Below, piece by piece: positions 18,801 to 27,489 of a stretch of 64,000 nucleotides of DNA (its first letter is position 1; the number at the start of each line of letters is the position of its first letter). Source of the stretch: JAGNHN01 sp964590645 (lineage in GTDB: Bacteria > Bacteroidota > Bacteroidia > Bacteroidales > JAGNHN01); NCBI GenBank assembly GCA_964590645.1, contig CAZPYJ010000014.1, forward strand, positions 1 to 64,000. Reading direction: 5' to 3'. The translations under genes were made by a program, and so were the position numbers. Under the pieces are notes generated by a model. It was given only the letters and a program-made list of their open reading frames with translations, did not search any database and was not told the DNA's origin.

Positions 18801-19232
18801 TGGAGTGAACAGCTGGCCCGGATAGCTGCACAGCAGGAGGCCTTGAGACGTCAGATGGAACAGTATCGTGACGAGTTGAACAAAGAGGGTTTGGGCAATG
18901 ATGGAGAGTTGAAAAAGATGATCGAAGAAATGGAACAAACCGAAACAGATCTCGTAAACAAGATGCTTACCAGGGAAACCCTTTTAAGACAACAGGAAAT
19001 CCTTACCCGGATGCTGCGTTCAGAGAAAGCCGAACAGGAAAGGGAGAAAGAAGAAAAAAGAGAGTCTGAGGAAGCAAAAAGTGTATATTTGAGAAACCCT
19101 GAGGAGTTTTTAGAGTATAAGAGGATCAAATCCCGGGATATAGAATTACTACGGAGCATCCCGCCGGCTTTGACCCCTTACTACCGCAATAAAGTAAGTG
19201 AGTACTTTTTTAATTTTGATGAAGAGAGATGA
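15897..19232 (+). CDS. DUF4175-family membrane-anchored coiled-coil protein
   Basis: 1111 residues from ATG 15897; the next codon is also ATG, and a TTG 18 bases upstream is less likely. Two or three hydrophobic segments (about 30-90 and 165-185) precede a beta-rich extracytoplasmic region. The C-terminal half (about 500-1080) is almost continuous coiled coil rich in Glu, Lys, Gln and Met, with a Gln/Met-rich stretch near 900-970. The family is found in Bacteroidota beside the anti-sigma, ybeY and mnmG genes, as here. Its function is not established. It overlaps the next gene by 4 bp. Confidence 0.82.
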   Translation: MMNNYERLIHKLDGFIRKYYKNQLIRGVLYAAGILFSFFLLLALAEYYAWFGGMLRGIFFFAYISLSAFVLFRYILLPGAHLLRIGKIISHDQAAKIIGDHFSNVQDKLLNILQLRRISDEDSVSKSLVEASIDQKIESLKPIPFLAAIDLKANRKYLKYTLIPVSTFFILLISSPTLIKEPTQRIVRFNTSFVKALPYQLKILNETLSVPQQEDFLLEVEIAGDELPDILFLEVDAGRYRMMKEDNTHFQYRFRNVQKTTNFRLSTAQLTTEEYSLTVLPKPIILSFDVSIDYPSYTERKDEVVENKGDLLVPEGTILQWKFYTRDVDYLHLRIGEEEKQLNLEQGNVISDSWRALESVEYAIKVGNRFMISVDSLRYRIQHIPDAYPQIAVEEYRDSIFDKRLYFRGIIKDDYGFTRLRFYTERAGLDEIETPGTEAIDLPLISGTNQEQFYHYLDLNAINLGEGEEISYYFEVWDNDGVNGSKAARTAKMTYRVPTLAEYSKEYDEITSDITKEMDLMRKETQTILDQIEALRKEMLQKEDINWQDRERMKELLEKQLKLEESFKKLLNQNEQKLQREEQYREISEALQQKQEELQRLMEELFDEDMKKLFDELNKMLEEIDKEKVNEMMEKMKMGSEELEKELDRSLELFKQLELEKKLEETINRMEELAKKQDKLQEETEGGFKSEETLLQEQNKLNEEFDQLREDLKDLREKNEALEYSFEMEETAQEEQEVSEDMQESSAQLQKGKKSKASEKQKDAASGMKKLSDKLQQMQEQMQQDALGEDIEALRMILENLVRVSFDQEALMEDVKEVKTTDPRYLAMMEQQKKIKDDLKLIEDSLVALSKRQVMIQSFVSKKLGEIEDNLSKSISALESRNKRESGSRQQYVMTYINDLALMLSESMEQMQQQMQQGSGNQSCKNPNQKGQGMPSMRKMQEQLNQQMQEMKDAMEKGQKPGEKPGKAWSEQLARIAAQQEALRRQMEQYRDELNKEGLGNDGELKKMIEEMEQTETDLVNKMLTRETLLRQQEILTRMLRSEKAEQEREKEEKRESEEAKSVYLRNPEEFLEYKRIKSRDIELLRSIPPALTPYYRNKVSEYFFNFDEER

Positions 19233-19738
19233 TAGAAAGAACACGCACCTTGACGATAGCTTCAAACCTGAAGGAGTTGCATAAGGTTGAAGCCTTCATT
19301 GAAGAAATCAGCGAAGACTTTAATATCAATCATACCTATTTTGGGCACTTGCTGGTATCGCTTACTGAGGCGGTGAAAAACGCTATAATACACGGTAATC
19401 GAGGGGATGAGGATAAAAAAGTACAGATACGTTTTCAGGCAAGAGAGAGCAGTTTGCAGTTTTCCGTGAAGGATGCAGGAGACGGATTTGATTATGAAAA
19501 TCTGCCAGATCCAACTGAAAGTAAAGAGCAATCCATCGGCACAGGAATCTTTCTGATAAAGCAACTTTCCGATAAGATTGAATGGATACCGCCCGGAAAT
19601 CAGCTCCGCTTCGCATTTACCATCGCCAGCATCAATTTTGCCAAGTCCAGTGAAAGAATCAGGGTTTTAAAAGATTATTATCAAGGATACGGAAAGAAAA
19701 AGGAAGCGGAAGAGGAAGAAAGAAGAATGAAAGGATAA
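19229..19738 (+). CDS. RsbW-like anti-sigma factor / serine kinase ATPase
   Basis: 169 residues of the HATPase_c group close to RsbW/SpoIIAB. N-box EAVKNAIIHGN, G1 box VKDAGDGFDYENLPDP and a later GTGIFLIKQLSD segment are visible. Such proteins bind or phosphorylate anti-anti-sigma factors; no partner STAS or sigma gene is adjacent. The start ATG overlaps the end of the DUF4175 gene and the stop is directly followed by the ybeY ATG, so the four genes DUF4175, this one, ybeY and mnmG appear translationally coupled. The C-terminus is a basic/acidic tail. Confidence 0.85.
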   Translation: MIERTRTLTIASNLKELHKVEAFIEEISEDFNINHTYFGHLLVSLTEAVKNAIIHGNRGDEDKKVQIRFQARESSLQFSVKDAGDGFDYENLPDPTESKEQSIGTGIFLIKQLSDKIEWIPPGNQLRFAFTIASINFAKSSERIRVLKDYYQGYGKKKEAEEEERRMKG

Positions 19739-20176
19739 ATGGGAAAGATTACTTTTTTCTCAGAAGGGATCCGCTTCAGGCCACCCAATACTGTGGCCCT
19801 CAGGAAGGGGATCTTTTCTTTTTTTGAATCCGAAGGGAAGAGTGCCGGAGAGATCAATTATATTTTTTGTAATGATGATTATCTTTTGGAGATGAATAGA
19901 ATCTATCTCCAGCACGATACCCTGACTGATATCATCACCTTTGATTTAACAGAAGAAGGAGAGGTAAATTTATGTGCAGACATTTTTATCAGTGTAGAGC
20001 GAGTTCGAGAAAATGCAGACAAGCTTGGTTTTGCTTTTGAAACAGAATTACAAAGAGTTATGATACACGGCGTACTGCACTTGCTGGGGTATGACGACAA
20101 AACAACTGACGAGCAAAAAACAATGCGGCAAAAGGAAGAGAAATTTCTGAACCGCTTGATTCCCAAAACGCTTTGA
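19739..20176 (+). CDS. ybeY: Endoribonuclease YbeY (rRNA maturation factor)
   Basis: 145 residues of the UPF0054 family, a metal-dependent endoribonuclease needed for 16S rRNA 3' maturation and ribosome quality control. The zinc motif reads HGVLHLLGYDD, with two of the usual three His; the position usually taken by His holds Asp, a variation I recall as common in Bacteroidota. Its stop overlaps the TTG start proposed for mnmG. Confidence 0.92.
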   Translation: MGKITFFSEGIRFRPPNTVALRKGIFSFFESEGKSAGEINYIFCNDDYLLEMNRIYLQHDTLTDIITFDLTEEGEVNLCADIFISVERVRENADKLGFAFETELQRVMIHGVLHLLGYDDKTTDEQKTMRQKEEKFLNRLIPKTL

Positions 20177-22071
20177 CCTGGTTTCACGTGAAAAGCACAC
20201 AGTTTTTAAAATATGATGTAATCGTGGCTGGTGGAGGGCACGCCGGCTCAGAAGCCGCCGCCGCCGCCGCTACCTTAGGATCCAGGGTGCTACTTATAAC
20301 AATGGATATGGGTAAGATTGCCCAAATGTCCTGCAACCCGGCAATGGGGGGTGTGGCCAAGGGCCAGATTATCCGCGAAATAGATGCACTGGGAGGATAT
20401 TCAGGAATTGTCTCAGATCGGAGTATGATACAGTTCAGGATGCTCAACCAATCCAAAGGTCCGGCAATGTGGAGTCCGCGAACGCAAAACGACCGCTACC
20501 TTTTCTCTTACGAATGGCGGAAGGTGCTTGAAAGCATTCCCTACCTTGATTTTTGGCAGGATATGGTGACAGGCCTCGTGGTGGAAAATGGAAAAGTGAG
20601 GGGTGTGACTACCCAACTTGGCCAGTCGTTTTTGGCAGAAAGCGTGATACTGACAAGCGGTACCTTCCTGAATGGCTTGATGCATATCGGAGACAAAAGC
20701 ATCGGAGGAGGACGAATGGGAGACAGGGCAGCGGTAGGCCTGACTGCTGAATTGGAAAAGCTGGGATTCCGCGCTGCCAGGATGAAAACCGGAACTCCGG
20801 TCAGAGTGGACGGCCGAAGCCTGAATTTTGCCGAAATGGAGGAACAAAAAGGAGACCTTAAACCCGGAAAGTTTTCCTTTACAGACACAAAACCGCTACA
20901 AGTACAAAGAAGCTGCTACATCACCTATACCAACCCAGAGGTGCACGATATCCTGCGCAAAGGATTCTCTTTTTCTCCGATGTTTAATGGTAGAATTCAG
21001 GGGATTGGACCACGATATTGCCCATCCATAGAAGATAAAATTGATCGCTTTGCTGAAAGAACCCGACACCAGCTCTTCGTAGAACCGGAGGGATGGGAAA
21101 CCATAGAATATTATGTCAACGGATTCTCATCCTCACTGCCAGACCATATACAGTTTGAAGCACTCAGAAAAGTGCCTGGTTTCGAAAATGCCCGCTTCTT
21201 CCGCCCGGGTTATGCCATCGAATATGACTATTTTCCGCCAGAACAACTGCGCTTCAGTTTGGAAACAAGACTCGTGGAAGGACTCTTTTTTGCCGGACAG
21301 ATCAATGGCACTACCGGCTATGAAGAAGCCGCAGCCCAGGGCCTGATGGCCGGGATCAATGCCCATCGAAAGGTGAAAAGGGAAGAGGCCTTTGTTCTTG
21401 GCCGTGCCGATGCATATATTGGGGTGTTGATCGACGACCTGATCACGAAAGGAGTGGATGAACCCTACCGAATGTTTACCTCAAGGGCAGAGTACAGAAT
21501 ACTTTTGCGGCAGGATAATGCCGACCTGCGCCTGAGTCCTAAAGCCTATGAGCTGGGCCTGATCGACTATCACCGATACCAAAGGGTGGAAAATAAGAGA
21601 CGGCAGGTGGATGAATTATTGCACTATTTTAAGAATAAAAGTGCTGAACCGGATGAAGTGAATACGATGCTGGAAAGAAATGGAACGTCCACTATTTCTC
21701 AGAAAACCCGACTGATTAACCTTTTGCTACGGCCCCAGGTTAATATTGAAGACCTGCTTGAAACAGTTCCCCATCTCAAATCATTTTGCTTCTCCTTATC
21801 GCAAATCCTACCGGAAACCATAGAAGAAGCTGCCATCCTGGCCAAATATGAAGGGTATATCGAAAGAGAACAACAGATTGCAGATAAGCTGGGAAAGCTT
21901 GAAAGCCAACTCTTACCCGACCATTTTCAATATCTTGAAATGAATGCGCTTTCAATGGAGGCCCGAGAAAAATTGAATAGATTGAGACCGAGAACGCTCG
22001 GCCAGGCTTCACGTATTGCCGGAGTTTCACCAGCGGATATTAGTGTGTTGTTGGTCTACCTCGGGAGGTAG
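20173..22071 (+). CDS. mnmG: tRNA uridine-34 modification enzyme MnmG (GidA)
   Basis: 632 residues from a TTG overlapping the ybeY stop; a GTG at 20188 would give 627 residues and is equally plausible, as no ATG is available. With MnmE it installs the carboxymethylaminomethyl group at wobble U34. The FAD-binding GGGHAGSEAAAAAA and the segments SCNPAMGGVAKGQIIREIDALGG, GTFLNG and GQINGTTGYEEAAAQGL are intact, and the C-terminal helical domain is full length. A parS-like palindrome overlaps its first codons. Confidence 0.95.
   Translation: MTWFHVKSTQFLKYDVIVAGGGHAGSEAAAAAATLGSRVLLITMDMGKIAQMSCNPAMGGVAKGQIIREIDALGGYSGIVSDRSMIQFRMLNQSKGPAMWSPRTQNDRYLFSYEWRKVLESIPYLDFWQDMVTGLVVENGKVRGVTTQLGQSFLAESVILTSGTFLNGLMHIGDKSIGGGRMGDRAAVGLTAELEKLGFRAARMKTGTPVRVDGRSLNFAEMEEQKGDLKPGKFSFTDTKPLQVQRSCYITYTNPEVHDILRKGFSFSPMFNGRIQGIGPRYCPSIEDKIDRFAERTRHQLFVEPEGWETIEYYVNGFSSSLPDHIQFEALRKVPGFENARFFRPGYAIEYDYFPPEQLRFSLETRLVEGLFFAGQINGTTGYEEAAAQGLMAGINAHRKVKREEAFVLGRADAYIGVLIDDLITKGVDEPYRMFTSRAEYRILLRQDNADLRLSPKAYELGLIDYHRYQRVENKRRQVDELLHYFKNKSAEPDEVNTMLERNGTSTISQKTRLINLLLRPQVNIEDLLETVPHLKSFCFSLSQILPETIEEAAILAKYEGYIEREQQIADKLGKLESQLLPDHFQYLEMNALSMEAREKLNRLRPRTLGQASRIAGVSPADISVLLVYLGR
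20180..20195. promoter_or_regulatory. parS-like palindrome (ParB/Noc-type site)
   Basis: The 16 bases contain GTTTCACGTGAAA and match the bacterial parS consensus TGTTTCACGTGAAACA at 13 positions; the core TTTCACGTGAAA is a perfect 12-bp palindrome. It lies within the first codons of mnmG, a gene often near the replication origin. No other copy was found by eye in the window and no parA or parB is present. Confidence 0.5.
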
Positions 22072-22412
22072 GGGGCCCCTCGGCTTCGCTCGGGGCGCGG
22101 ATACTCTCCCCAAACAAATAGTAACCCGGCCGGACCTCGAGCGAAGCCGAGAGGCCCGACATCCATACCAGTTTTACTTAGCCTTCCTCTCGTATTTTCG
22201 TATGTTTGTTCAAAACCCTTGTTTTGTGACCCCGAAGACCTATTTTTGACAAGAAGACGCAAATCAGGCGATATGATGAAAGAACACCTCTCCCTAATAG
22301 CAAGGGTCAAAAATTGAAAGAAACACGCTTAAATCGCCTTAAATTTGCCTATTCGTAAAGGCTTGATAATAAGGACTATAAGGAATTTTGTACCCAAGCT
22401 GCACAAAATAGT
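22072..22412. repeat. Spacer with 14-bp inverted repeat and promoter
   Basis: No gene. Arms CTCGGCTTCGCTCG (22079-22092) and its complement (22138-22151) form a 14-bp inverted repeat with a 45-base loop, starting 8 bases after the mnmG stop. Related GC-rich sequence is at 32155-32249. A -7 element TAAATTTG is at 22340-22347. Confidence 0.7.
22340..22347 (+). promoter_or_regulatory. Bacteroidota -7 element for the NtrY-like kinase operon
   Basis: TAAATTTG matches TAnnTTTG 65 bases before the ATG; an ATTG at 22313-22316 could be part of a -33 element but the spacing (23) is long. Confidence 0.45.
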
Positions 22413-25400
22413 ATGAAGACCAGAAAACATATCAGGAAAATAGGAATACGTCAAGCCGGATTCCTGATGTTAATCCTGATGTTGGCCATTTCGATCCCAT
22501 TGATCGAGAAACAGAGAGAAAAGATCATTTTTTCTCAGGAAAGAATCCAAAGGGTGTTAGACAAAAATGTGGATGCACTCACGCATCGTCTCGAAATAAT
22601 CAGTCAGGGGGAAGAGATGGATGGCCGACTGGGTGAAATGCTGTTTCACAGGAAAGGAAAAGCATATTTCCGTTTTGAACACGATAGCCTGTGCTGGTGG
22701 TCAACCGATGCAGTCCCTCCCCCGGATGTACGCAGCCTTAAACCCGGAGAAAACAAAATTCACTTCATTGCCAATGCCCATTACCTGGTTATTCAAAAGG
22801 AAAAAGAAAACAACCGCTGGCTTGGCCTGTATTTGATTTTTCACGATTTTCCCTATCAAAATCCCCACCTACCCCAGGGGTTCAATCGGGATTTCCGCCT
22901 GCCCCCTTCCGCAAAAATCCATTTTGAAACAGGTGATCTTGATGTTTTAAATAGGAAAGGAGACTTTTGCTTTTCTGTCATAAAACCCGAGAATAATATT
23001 CACAGCATCCCCCAGATTATCCCCTTTTTCCTTTGGATTCTCGCCTATATTCTACTGCTCCGCTTGCTGTATATAGCCTATTTGCTGCTGGCCACATTCG
23101 GCTACCGGCAATGGATCATCATTCTTGGATTCGCCATTGATGCATTAATCCTGAGGGTACTTTTGCTCTATTTCCGCTTTCCTGAATCCCTGCATACCCT
23201 GGAGGTCTTTCAACCAAACTTTTTCGCCAGTTCTTCAATATGCCCTTCCCTGGGAGACCTTCTGTGGAATGCCATCACCCTGTTTGCCATTGCCTGGGTG
23301 GCATACCGGCACCTGCCCCGTATCCGCACGAAAAAGATCCACACAGGATGGAAGGGAATATTCCTCCACGGTTTCATACAACTGCCCCTCCTTTACGCAT
23401 TTTGGCGCCTGGGCGACACCTACGCCTCGCTTGTGCTGAATTCTTCCATACCCTTCGACCTGAACGGCCTGCTGTATCTGAATGAATATAGTCTGCTTGG
23501 ACTACTGGTACTGCTCCTGCTGATCCTGGCCTGGTTTTTAGCTGCCTACCGTCTTACCGGCTTTGCCCTGCGCCTGCACCCTAATATCAATGCTTACTTT
23601 TTAACCGCCATAGTGCTGATTCCACAGGCTATCTTTTTTACCTCAGAGATACAAAGTCGCCTGATCATCTCCCTTTTTATTCTGCTAATGCTGACTTTTT
23701 ATATTCAGCATTCCCGTTTTAAAAGCCACCTTCTTCCAGGCATTTCCCTCATTTTTATTCTCATTTTCTCCGCCCATCTGAGCCTGGTCCTCGAATCTTC
23801 ACTTCAGGAAAGGGAAAGGGAAAAAAGGATATTGATGGCCGCACGCCTGATTGAGCAACGAGATCAACTCGGAGAATACCTGTTCAAAGAAACAAGGGAA
23901 AAGATATTGAAAGATACTTTGCTGAATGAAGTCATCAGTCAGGCTCTCGAGGAAGGAAACGATGCCCTGGTGCAGGATTACCTCACCCAAACCCATCTTC
24001 AAGGCTATTTTCAGCGCTATAATCTCACACTAACCGTTTGCCGTACGGATCGACTGCTTGATGTGCAGCCCGGCAATTATATTGTTGACTGCCAATCATA
24101 TTTTGAAGGTTTGGTCAAGGCCCTGGGAAAGCAAACCGTAGCCGACAGCCTCTATTTCATCGACCTGGGAGGAGACCATTCCAACTACCTGGCTGTTTTA
24201 AAAAAGCAGAGTCAGGGTCAGGAGATACACCTCTTTCTGGAGTTTTATCTCAAACATATACCCCAGGGTCTGGGCTATCCGGAACTTTTAATCAATGAAG
24301 CCTGGATGCCGGAAGGCCTTCCCAATTATTCCTACGCCATATACCGTGATGGAGAACTGATCCGTCGGGTGGGACGGTATTTCTACAACCTCAGCCCTGA
24401 GGAATATCTACTGAATCATCCGGAAGGAGGATTCTTTTCCGGAAATCTGTACGATCACTATCTGAAAATTGTGGATGACAGCTTACAACTTATGCTGAGC
24501 CGACCACAAAAACTGCATTTGGATGCCATTGCCCCCTTTTCATATTTGCTGGTTTTCGGAGCCTTGTGTCTGACGATCTTTTATTTACTGAGGTCGGGCA
24601 GAAAAAGAGGGAAACATACCGCCCTTACCCTTCGCTGGCGCCTGCAACTGGCAATGGTGGCCGTCATCCTTATGGTTTTTCTAACCGTAGGGGCTGCCTC
24701 TCTCTGGTTTCTGGTAAAAACAAATCAAAATAAAAACCAGGATATCCTGAGTGAAAAAGCCCATTCTGTGCTGGTTGAACTCGAGCATAAGCTGGCCGAC
24801 AGGGATGAACTCAATTCAGGGATGCAGCCCTATATGGAAGAACTCCTTCGCAAGTTCTCACAAGTCTTTTTCTCCGACATTAACCTCTACGGAACAGATG
24901 GCTGGTTGCTGGCCTCCAGCCGGCCGGAAATTTTCGTTGAAGGCCTTACCGGAGAACAAATGAATGCCGATGCCTGGGAAAAACTGTATACGGAAGGACA
25001 GTCTCTGGTGCTGTTACAGGAACAAATAGGCTATTATCCTTATCTGTCAGCCTATATTCCTTTCCGCAATAATCGCAATGAGCTGCTGGGCTATGTCAAC
25101 CTGCCCTACTTCGCCCGCCAGGCAGAGTTGCGCGAAGAAATCTCCGGGTTTATGGTTGCCATCATCAATATCTATGTAGTACTGATTGCCCTTACCCTGA
25201 TGGCAGCCCTCTTCATTTCCACCCTCTTTACCAGTCCGCTTAAACTTATCCGGGAAAAAATCCGTCAGGTGCGACTTGGAACTGCCAACGATAAGATTGA
25301 CTGGCCACGCCACGATGAAATAGGGGCATTGGTGATGGAATACAACCGGATGGTGGATGCCCTGGCCGAAAGTGCCCAGGCTCTTGCCCGTACTGAAAGG

Positions 25401-26072
25401 GAAATGGCCTGGCGTGAAATGGCGCGTCAGGTGGCCCACGAAATCAAAAACCCACTCACCCCGATGAAACTCAGTGTGCAGTACCTGGAGAAAGCCTGGA
25501 AAGACAAAGCGCCCGACTGGGATGCACGCCTGACCAGATTTACGGCTACCCTGACGGAGCAGATAGATACACTCTCTGAAATCGCAACTGCTTTCTCCGA
25601 CTTCGCCCGGATGCCGGAAAATGAAAATGCCTTTACCAGCCTCAGCCAGATTGCCCGAAATGCCATTGATACATTCCGTGAGGGCAATGCGGTCCAAATA
25701 CAGGAAATATGGGATCCGGAAAAAGAATTCATCGTCTATGCAGATAAAAAACAATTGCTCAGGGTTTTTAATAATTTGATAAAAAATGCGCTACAGGCAT
25801 TGGGGAAAAAGAAAGACGGACAAGTGCTGGTTGAAATCCGCAGCCAGGGAGATCGCTTCCTTGTGAGTATTGCAGATAACGGCCCGGGCATCGCAGACGC
25901 ACAACGAGAAAAGATCTTTATGCCCAACTTCACCACCAAATCAGGTGGAATGGGCCTGGGCCTGGCAATGGCCCACAATATCATTACCTCCCTGGGAGGC
26001 AGAATCTGGTACGAAACAGAAGCAGGGAAAGGAAGCATTTTCCACTTCAGCCTGCCCGCTGCAGATAAATAA
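22413..26072 (+). CDS. NtrY-like membrane sensor histidine kinase
   Basis: 1219 residues, long for a histidine kinase. The N-terminal 230 residues hold one TM segment and a periplasmic part; a cluster of about seven TM segments follows (about 205-470), then a second large sensor region (about 480-700) and two further TM segments (about 705-725 and 750-770) with another extracytoplasmic loop before a last TM (about 915-940). A HAMP-like linker leads to the HisKA box HEIKNPLTPMKL with phospho-acceptor His1009, then N, G1 (DNGPGIAD) and G2 (GGMGLGLAMAHNI) boxes. No response regulator is adjacent. Signal unknown. Confidence 0.88.
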   Translation: MKTRKHIRKIGIRQAGFLMLILMLAISIPLIEKQREKIIFSQERIQRVLDKNVDALTHRLEIISQGEEMDGRLGEMLFHRKGKAYFRFEHDSLCWWSTDAVPPPDVRSLKPGENKIHFIANAHYLVIQKEKENNRWLGLYLIFHDFPYQNPHLPQGFNRDFRLPPSAKIHFETGDLDVLNRKGDFCFSVIKPENNIHSIPQIIPFFLWILAYILLLRLLYIAYLLLATFGYRQWIIILGFAIDALILRVLLLYFRFPESLHTLEVFQPNFFASSSICPSLGDLLWNAITLFAIAWVAYRHLPRIRTKKIHTGWKGIFLHGFIQLPLLYAFWRLGDTYASLVLNSSIPFDLNGLLYLNEYSLLGLLVLLLLILAWFLAAYRLTGFALRLHPNINAYFLTAIVLIPQAIFFTSEIQSRLIISLFILLMLTFYIQHSRFKSHLLPGISLIFILIFSAHLSLVLESSLQEREREKRILMAARLIEQRDQLGEYLFKETREKILKDTLLNEVISQALEEGNDALVQDYLTQTHLQGYFQRYNLTLTVCRTDRLLDVQPGNYIVDCQSYFEGLVKALGKQTVADSLYFIDLGGDHSNYLAVLKKQSQGQEIHLFLEFYLKHIPQGLGYPELLINEAWMPEGLPNYSYAIYRDGELIRRVGRYFYNLSPEEYLLNHPEGGFFSGNLYDHYLKIVDDSLQLMLSRPQKLHLDAIAPFSYLLVFGALCLTIFYLLRSGRKRGKHTALTLRWRLQLAMVAVILMVFLTVGAASLWFLVKTNQNKNQDILSEKAHSVLVELEHKLADRDELNSGMQPYMEELLRKFSQVFFSDINLYGTDGWLLASSRPEIFVEGLTGEQMNADAWEKLYTEGQSLVLLQEQIGYYPYLSAYIPFRNNRNELLGYVNLPYFARQAELREEISGFMVAIINIYVVLIALTLMAALFISTLFTSPLKLIREKIRQVRLGTANDKIDWPRHDEIGALVMEYNRMVDALAESAQALARTEREMAWREMARQVAHEIKNPLTPMKLSVQYLEKAWKDKAPDWDARLTRFTATLTEQIDTLSEIATAFSDFARMPENENAFTSLSQIARNAIDTFREGNAVQIQEIWDPEKEFIVYADKKQLLRVFNNLIKNALQALGKKKDGQVLVEIRSQGDRFLVSIADNGPGIADAQREKIFMPNFTTKSGGMGLGLAMAHNIITSLGGRIWYETEAGKGSIFHFSLPAADK

Positions 26073-26079
26073 AGGGACG

Positions 26080-26709
26080 ATGCCACTGATCTATCAAAAC
26101 CTTTCACCCTCCGGAATCCAGCTTGGAATCTGGCAGATAAAGGAGGATGAAGACTGGCTGCTCTCGCATATTCCATTGCAGGAGGAGGAAAAAACTGTTC
26201 TGCTGAAACTGAAAAGTCCGGCCCTGCGCATTCAGCGACTGGCCTATAGGATGGTGCTGAAACAGTTGCTGGGCAATGCGGTGAGTCTCTTCTATGATGC
26301 CTATCGGAAACCCCATCTGAAAGACCTGCCCGGCTTCATCAGTGTCTCTCACTCCGGAGAGATGGCTGCAGCCATATATTCCCAAAATCATCCGGTAGGC
26401 ATAGACATAGAAAGAATCAATGAGCGGATTTTTCCTCTTAGCGAAAAATTTCTTTCCCTGGAAGAATGTATCGGCCAGGCCGACCAAACATCTGCGGAAA
26501 GGCTCACGCTTTATTGGAGCGCGAAAGAAGTGCTTTACAAAAAGGATGGCAAGAAAGGATTAATCTTTAAAGAAGACCTGCATATTGATCCTTTTGAGCT
26601 TTCTGAAAAAGGCCTGATGCTTGGCCATATAAGAAGAGGAGCAATGCAGGGAACCCATCCCCTGGCATTCTTCCGCCTGCAGGATTATGTGCTGGTATAT
26701 ACACCCTGA
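26080..26709 (+). CDS. 4'-phosphopantetheinyl transferase (Sfp/AcpT type)
   Basis: 209 residues from the ATG at 26080, 7 bases after the kinase stop; a longer in-frame reading from 25870 overlaps the kinase and is a shadow. The magnesium and CoA-binding motif VGIDIERI and the W-S-A-K-E-V-L-Y-K motif, with Glu and Lys, are present, as is the FISVSHSGEMAAA segment. It transfers phosphopantetheine to acyl or peptidyl carrier proteins; no PKS or NRPS is in the window, so fatty-acid ACP is a plausible substrate. Confidence 0.88.
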   Translation: MPLIYQNLSPSGIQLGIWQIKEDEDWLLSHIPLQEEEKTVLLKLKSPALRIQRLAYRMVLKQLLGNAVSLFYDAYRKPHLKDLPGFISVSHSGEMAAAIYSQNHPVGIDIERINERIFPLSEKFLSLEECIGQADQTSAERLTLYWSAKEVLYKKDGKKGLIFKEDLHIDPFELSEKGLMLGHIRRGAMQGTHPLAFFRLQDYVLVYTP

Positions 26710-26725
26710 AGCCCGTCCCTTTTCC

Positions 26726-26733
26726 TACCTTTG
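26726..26733 (+). promoter_or_regulatory. Bacteroidota -7 element for the GGGP synthase operon
   Basis: TACCTTTG, an exact TAnnTTTG match 21 bases before the ATG at 26755. Confidence 0.5.
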
Positions 26734-26754
26734 CCTAAAAGCTGGTGCAGCCCG

Positions 26755-27486
26755 ATGATCTATTCCCGTATTCTGGATAAAAAGTCGAAAAGAAAAAAAC
26801 AGATCGCAGTGCTGATTGACCCCGATAAGGCGGAAGGCAAGCAGATTGTTGATCTGGCCCGACTGGCCAATACATTTCGCCCCGATTGCTTCTTTATTGG
26901 TGGGAGCCTCCTGATGAAAAATCGGCTGGATGCCGTTCTCCGCCTTTTGCGCAACAACACCGACCTGCCCCTGATCCTTTTTCCGGGCACCACAATGCAA
27001 ATCAGTCCCCAGGCTGATGCCCTGCTTTTTCTTTCCCTGATCTCCGGCCGTAATCCGGATTACCTTATCGACCGCCACGTGCACGCCGCACCCCTGATAC
27101 GAAACAGCAAACAGGAGGTCATTCCGACAGGATATATGCTGATCGATACCGGAAAAACAGCTTCTGTGCACTACCTCAGCGGTACCTTCCCTTTGCCGGG
27201 AGATAAACCGGATATTGCAGTTTGCACCGCAATGGCAGGAGAAATGTTGGGACTGAAGATGATTTATCTGGAGGCGGGAAGCGGAGCCAAACAAACGGTA
27301 TCTGTCGAAATGGTGCAGGCTGTCAGGAACAAGATCGAAATCCCCCTGCTTGCCGGAGGAGGAATACGGAGTCCGGAACAGGCCGCCGCCCTCTCTGAGG
27401 CAGGAGCAGATATGCTGGTTGTTGGCACTGCTCTGGAAGAAAAGCCCGGCTTGCTCCAAGACCTGTGTGCAGCCATCAAATCCTGA
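26755..27486 (+). CDS. Geranylgeranylglyceryl phosphate synthase (PcrB/GGGPS family)
   Basis: 243 residues from ATG 26755; a TTG at 26731 is rejected because it lies inside the -7 element. It has the TIM-barrel prenyltransferase pattern: AVLIDPDKAEG, FFIGGSLLM, LFPGTT, a YLEAGSGA segment and LLAGGGIRSPEQA. The enzyme joins a polyprenyl diphosphate to sn-glycerol-1-phosphate, the step that makes ether lipids in archaea. Bacterial group II members occur in Bacteroidota with unknown products; chain length cannot be inferred here. The next gene begins 3 bases downstream. Confidence 0.9.
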   Translation: MIYSRILDKKSKRKKQIAVLIDPDKAEGKQIVDLARLANTFRPDCFFIGGSLLMKNRLDAVLRLLRNNTDLPLILFPGTTMQISPQADALLFLSLISGRNPDYLIDRHVHAAPLIRNSKQEVIPTGYMLIDTGKTASVHYLSGTFPLPGDKPDIAVCTAMAGEMLGLKMIYLEAGSGAKQTVSVEMVQAVRNKIEIPLLAGGGIRSPEQAAALSEAGADMLVVGTALEEKPGLLQDLCAAIKS

Positions 27487-27489
27487 AGA

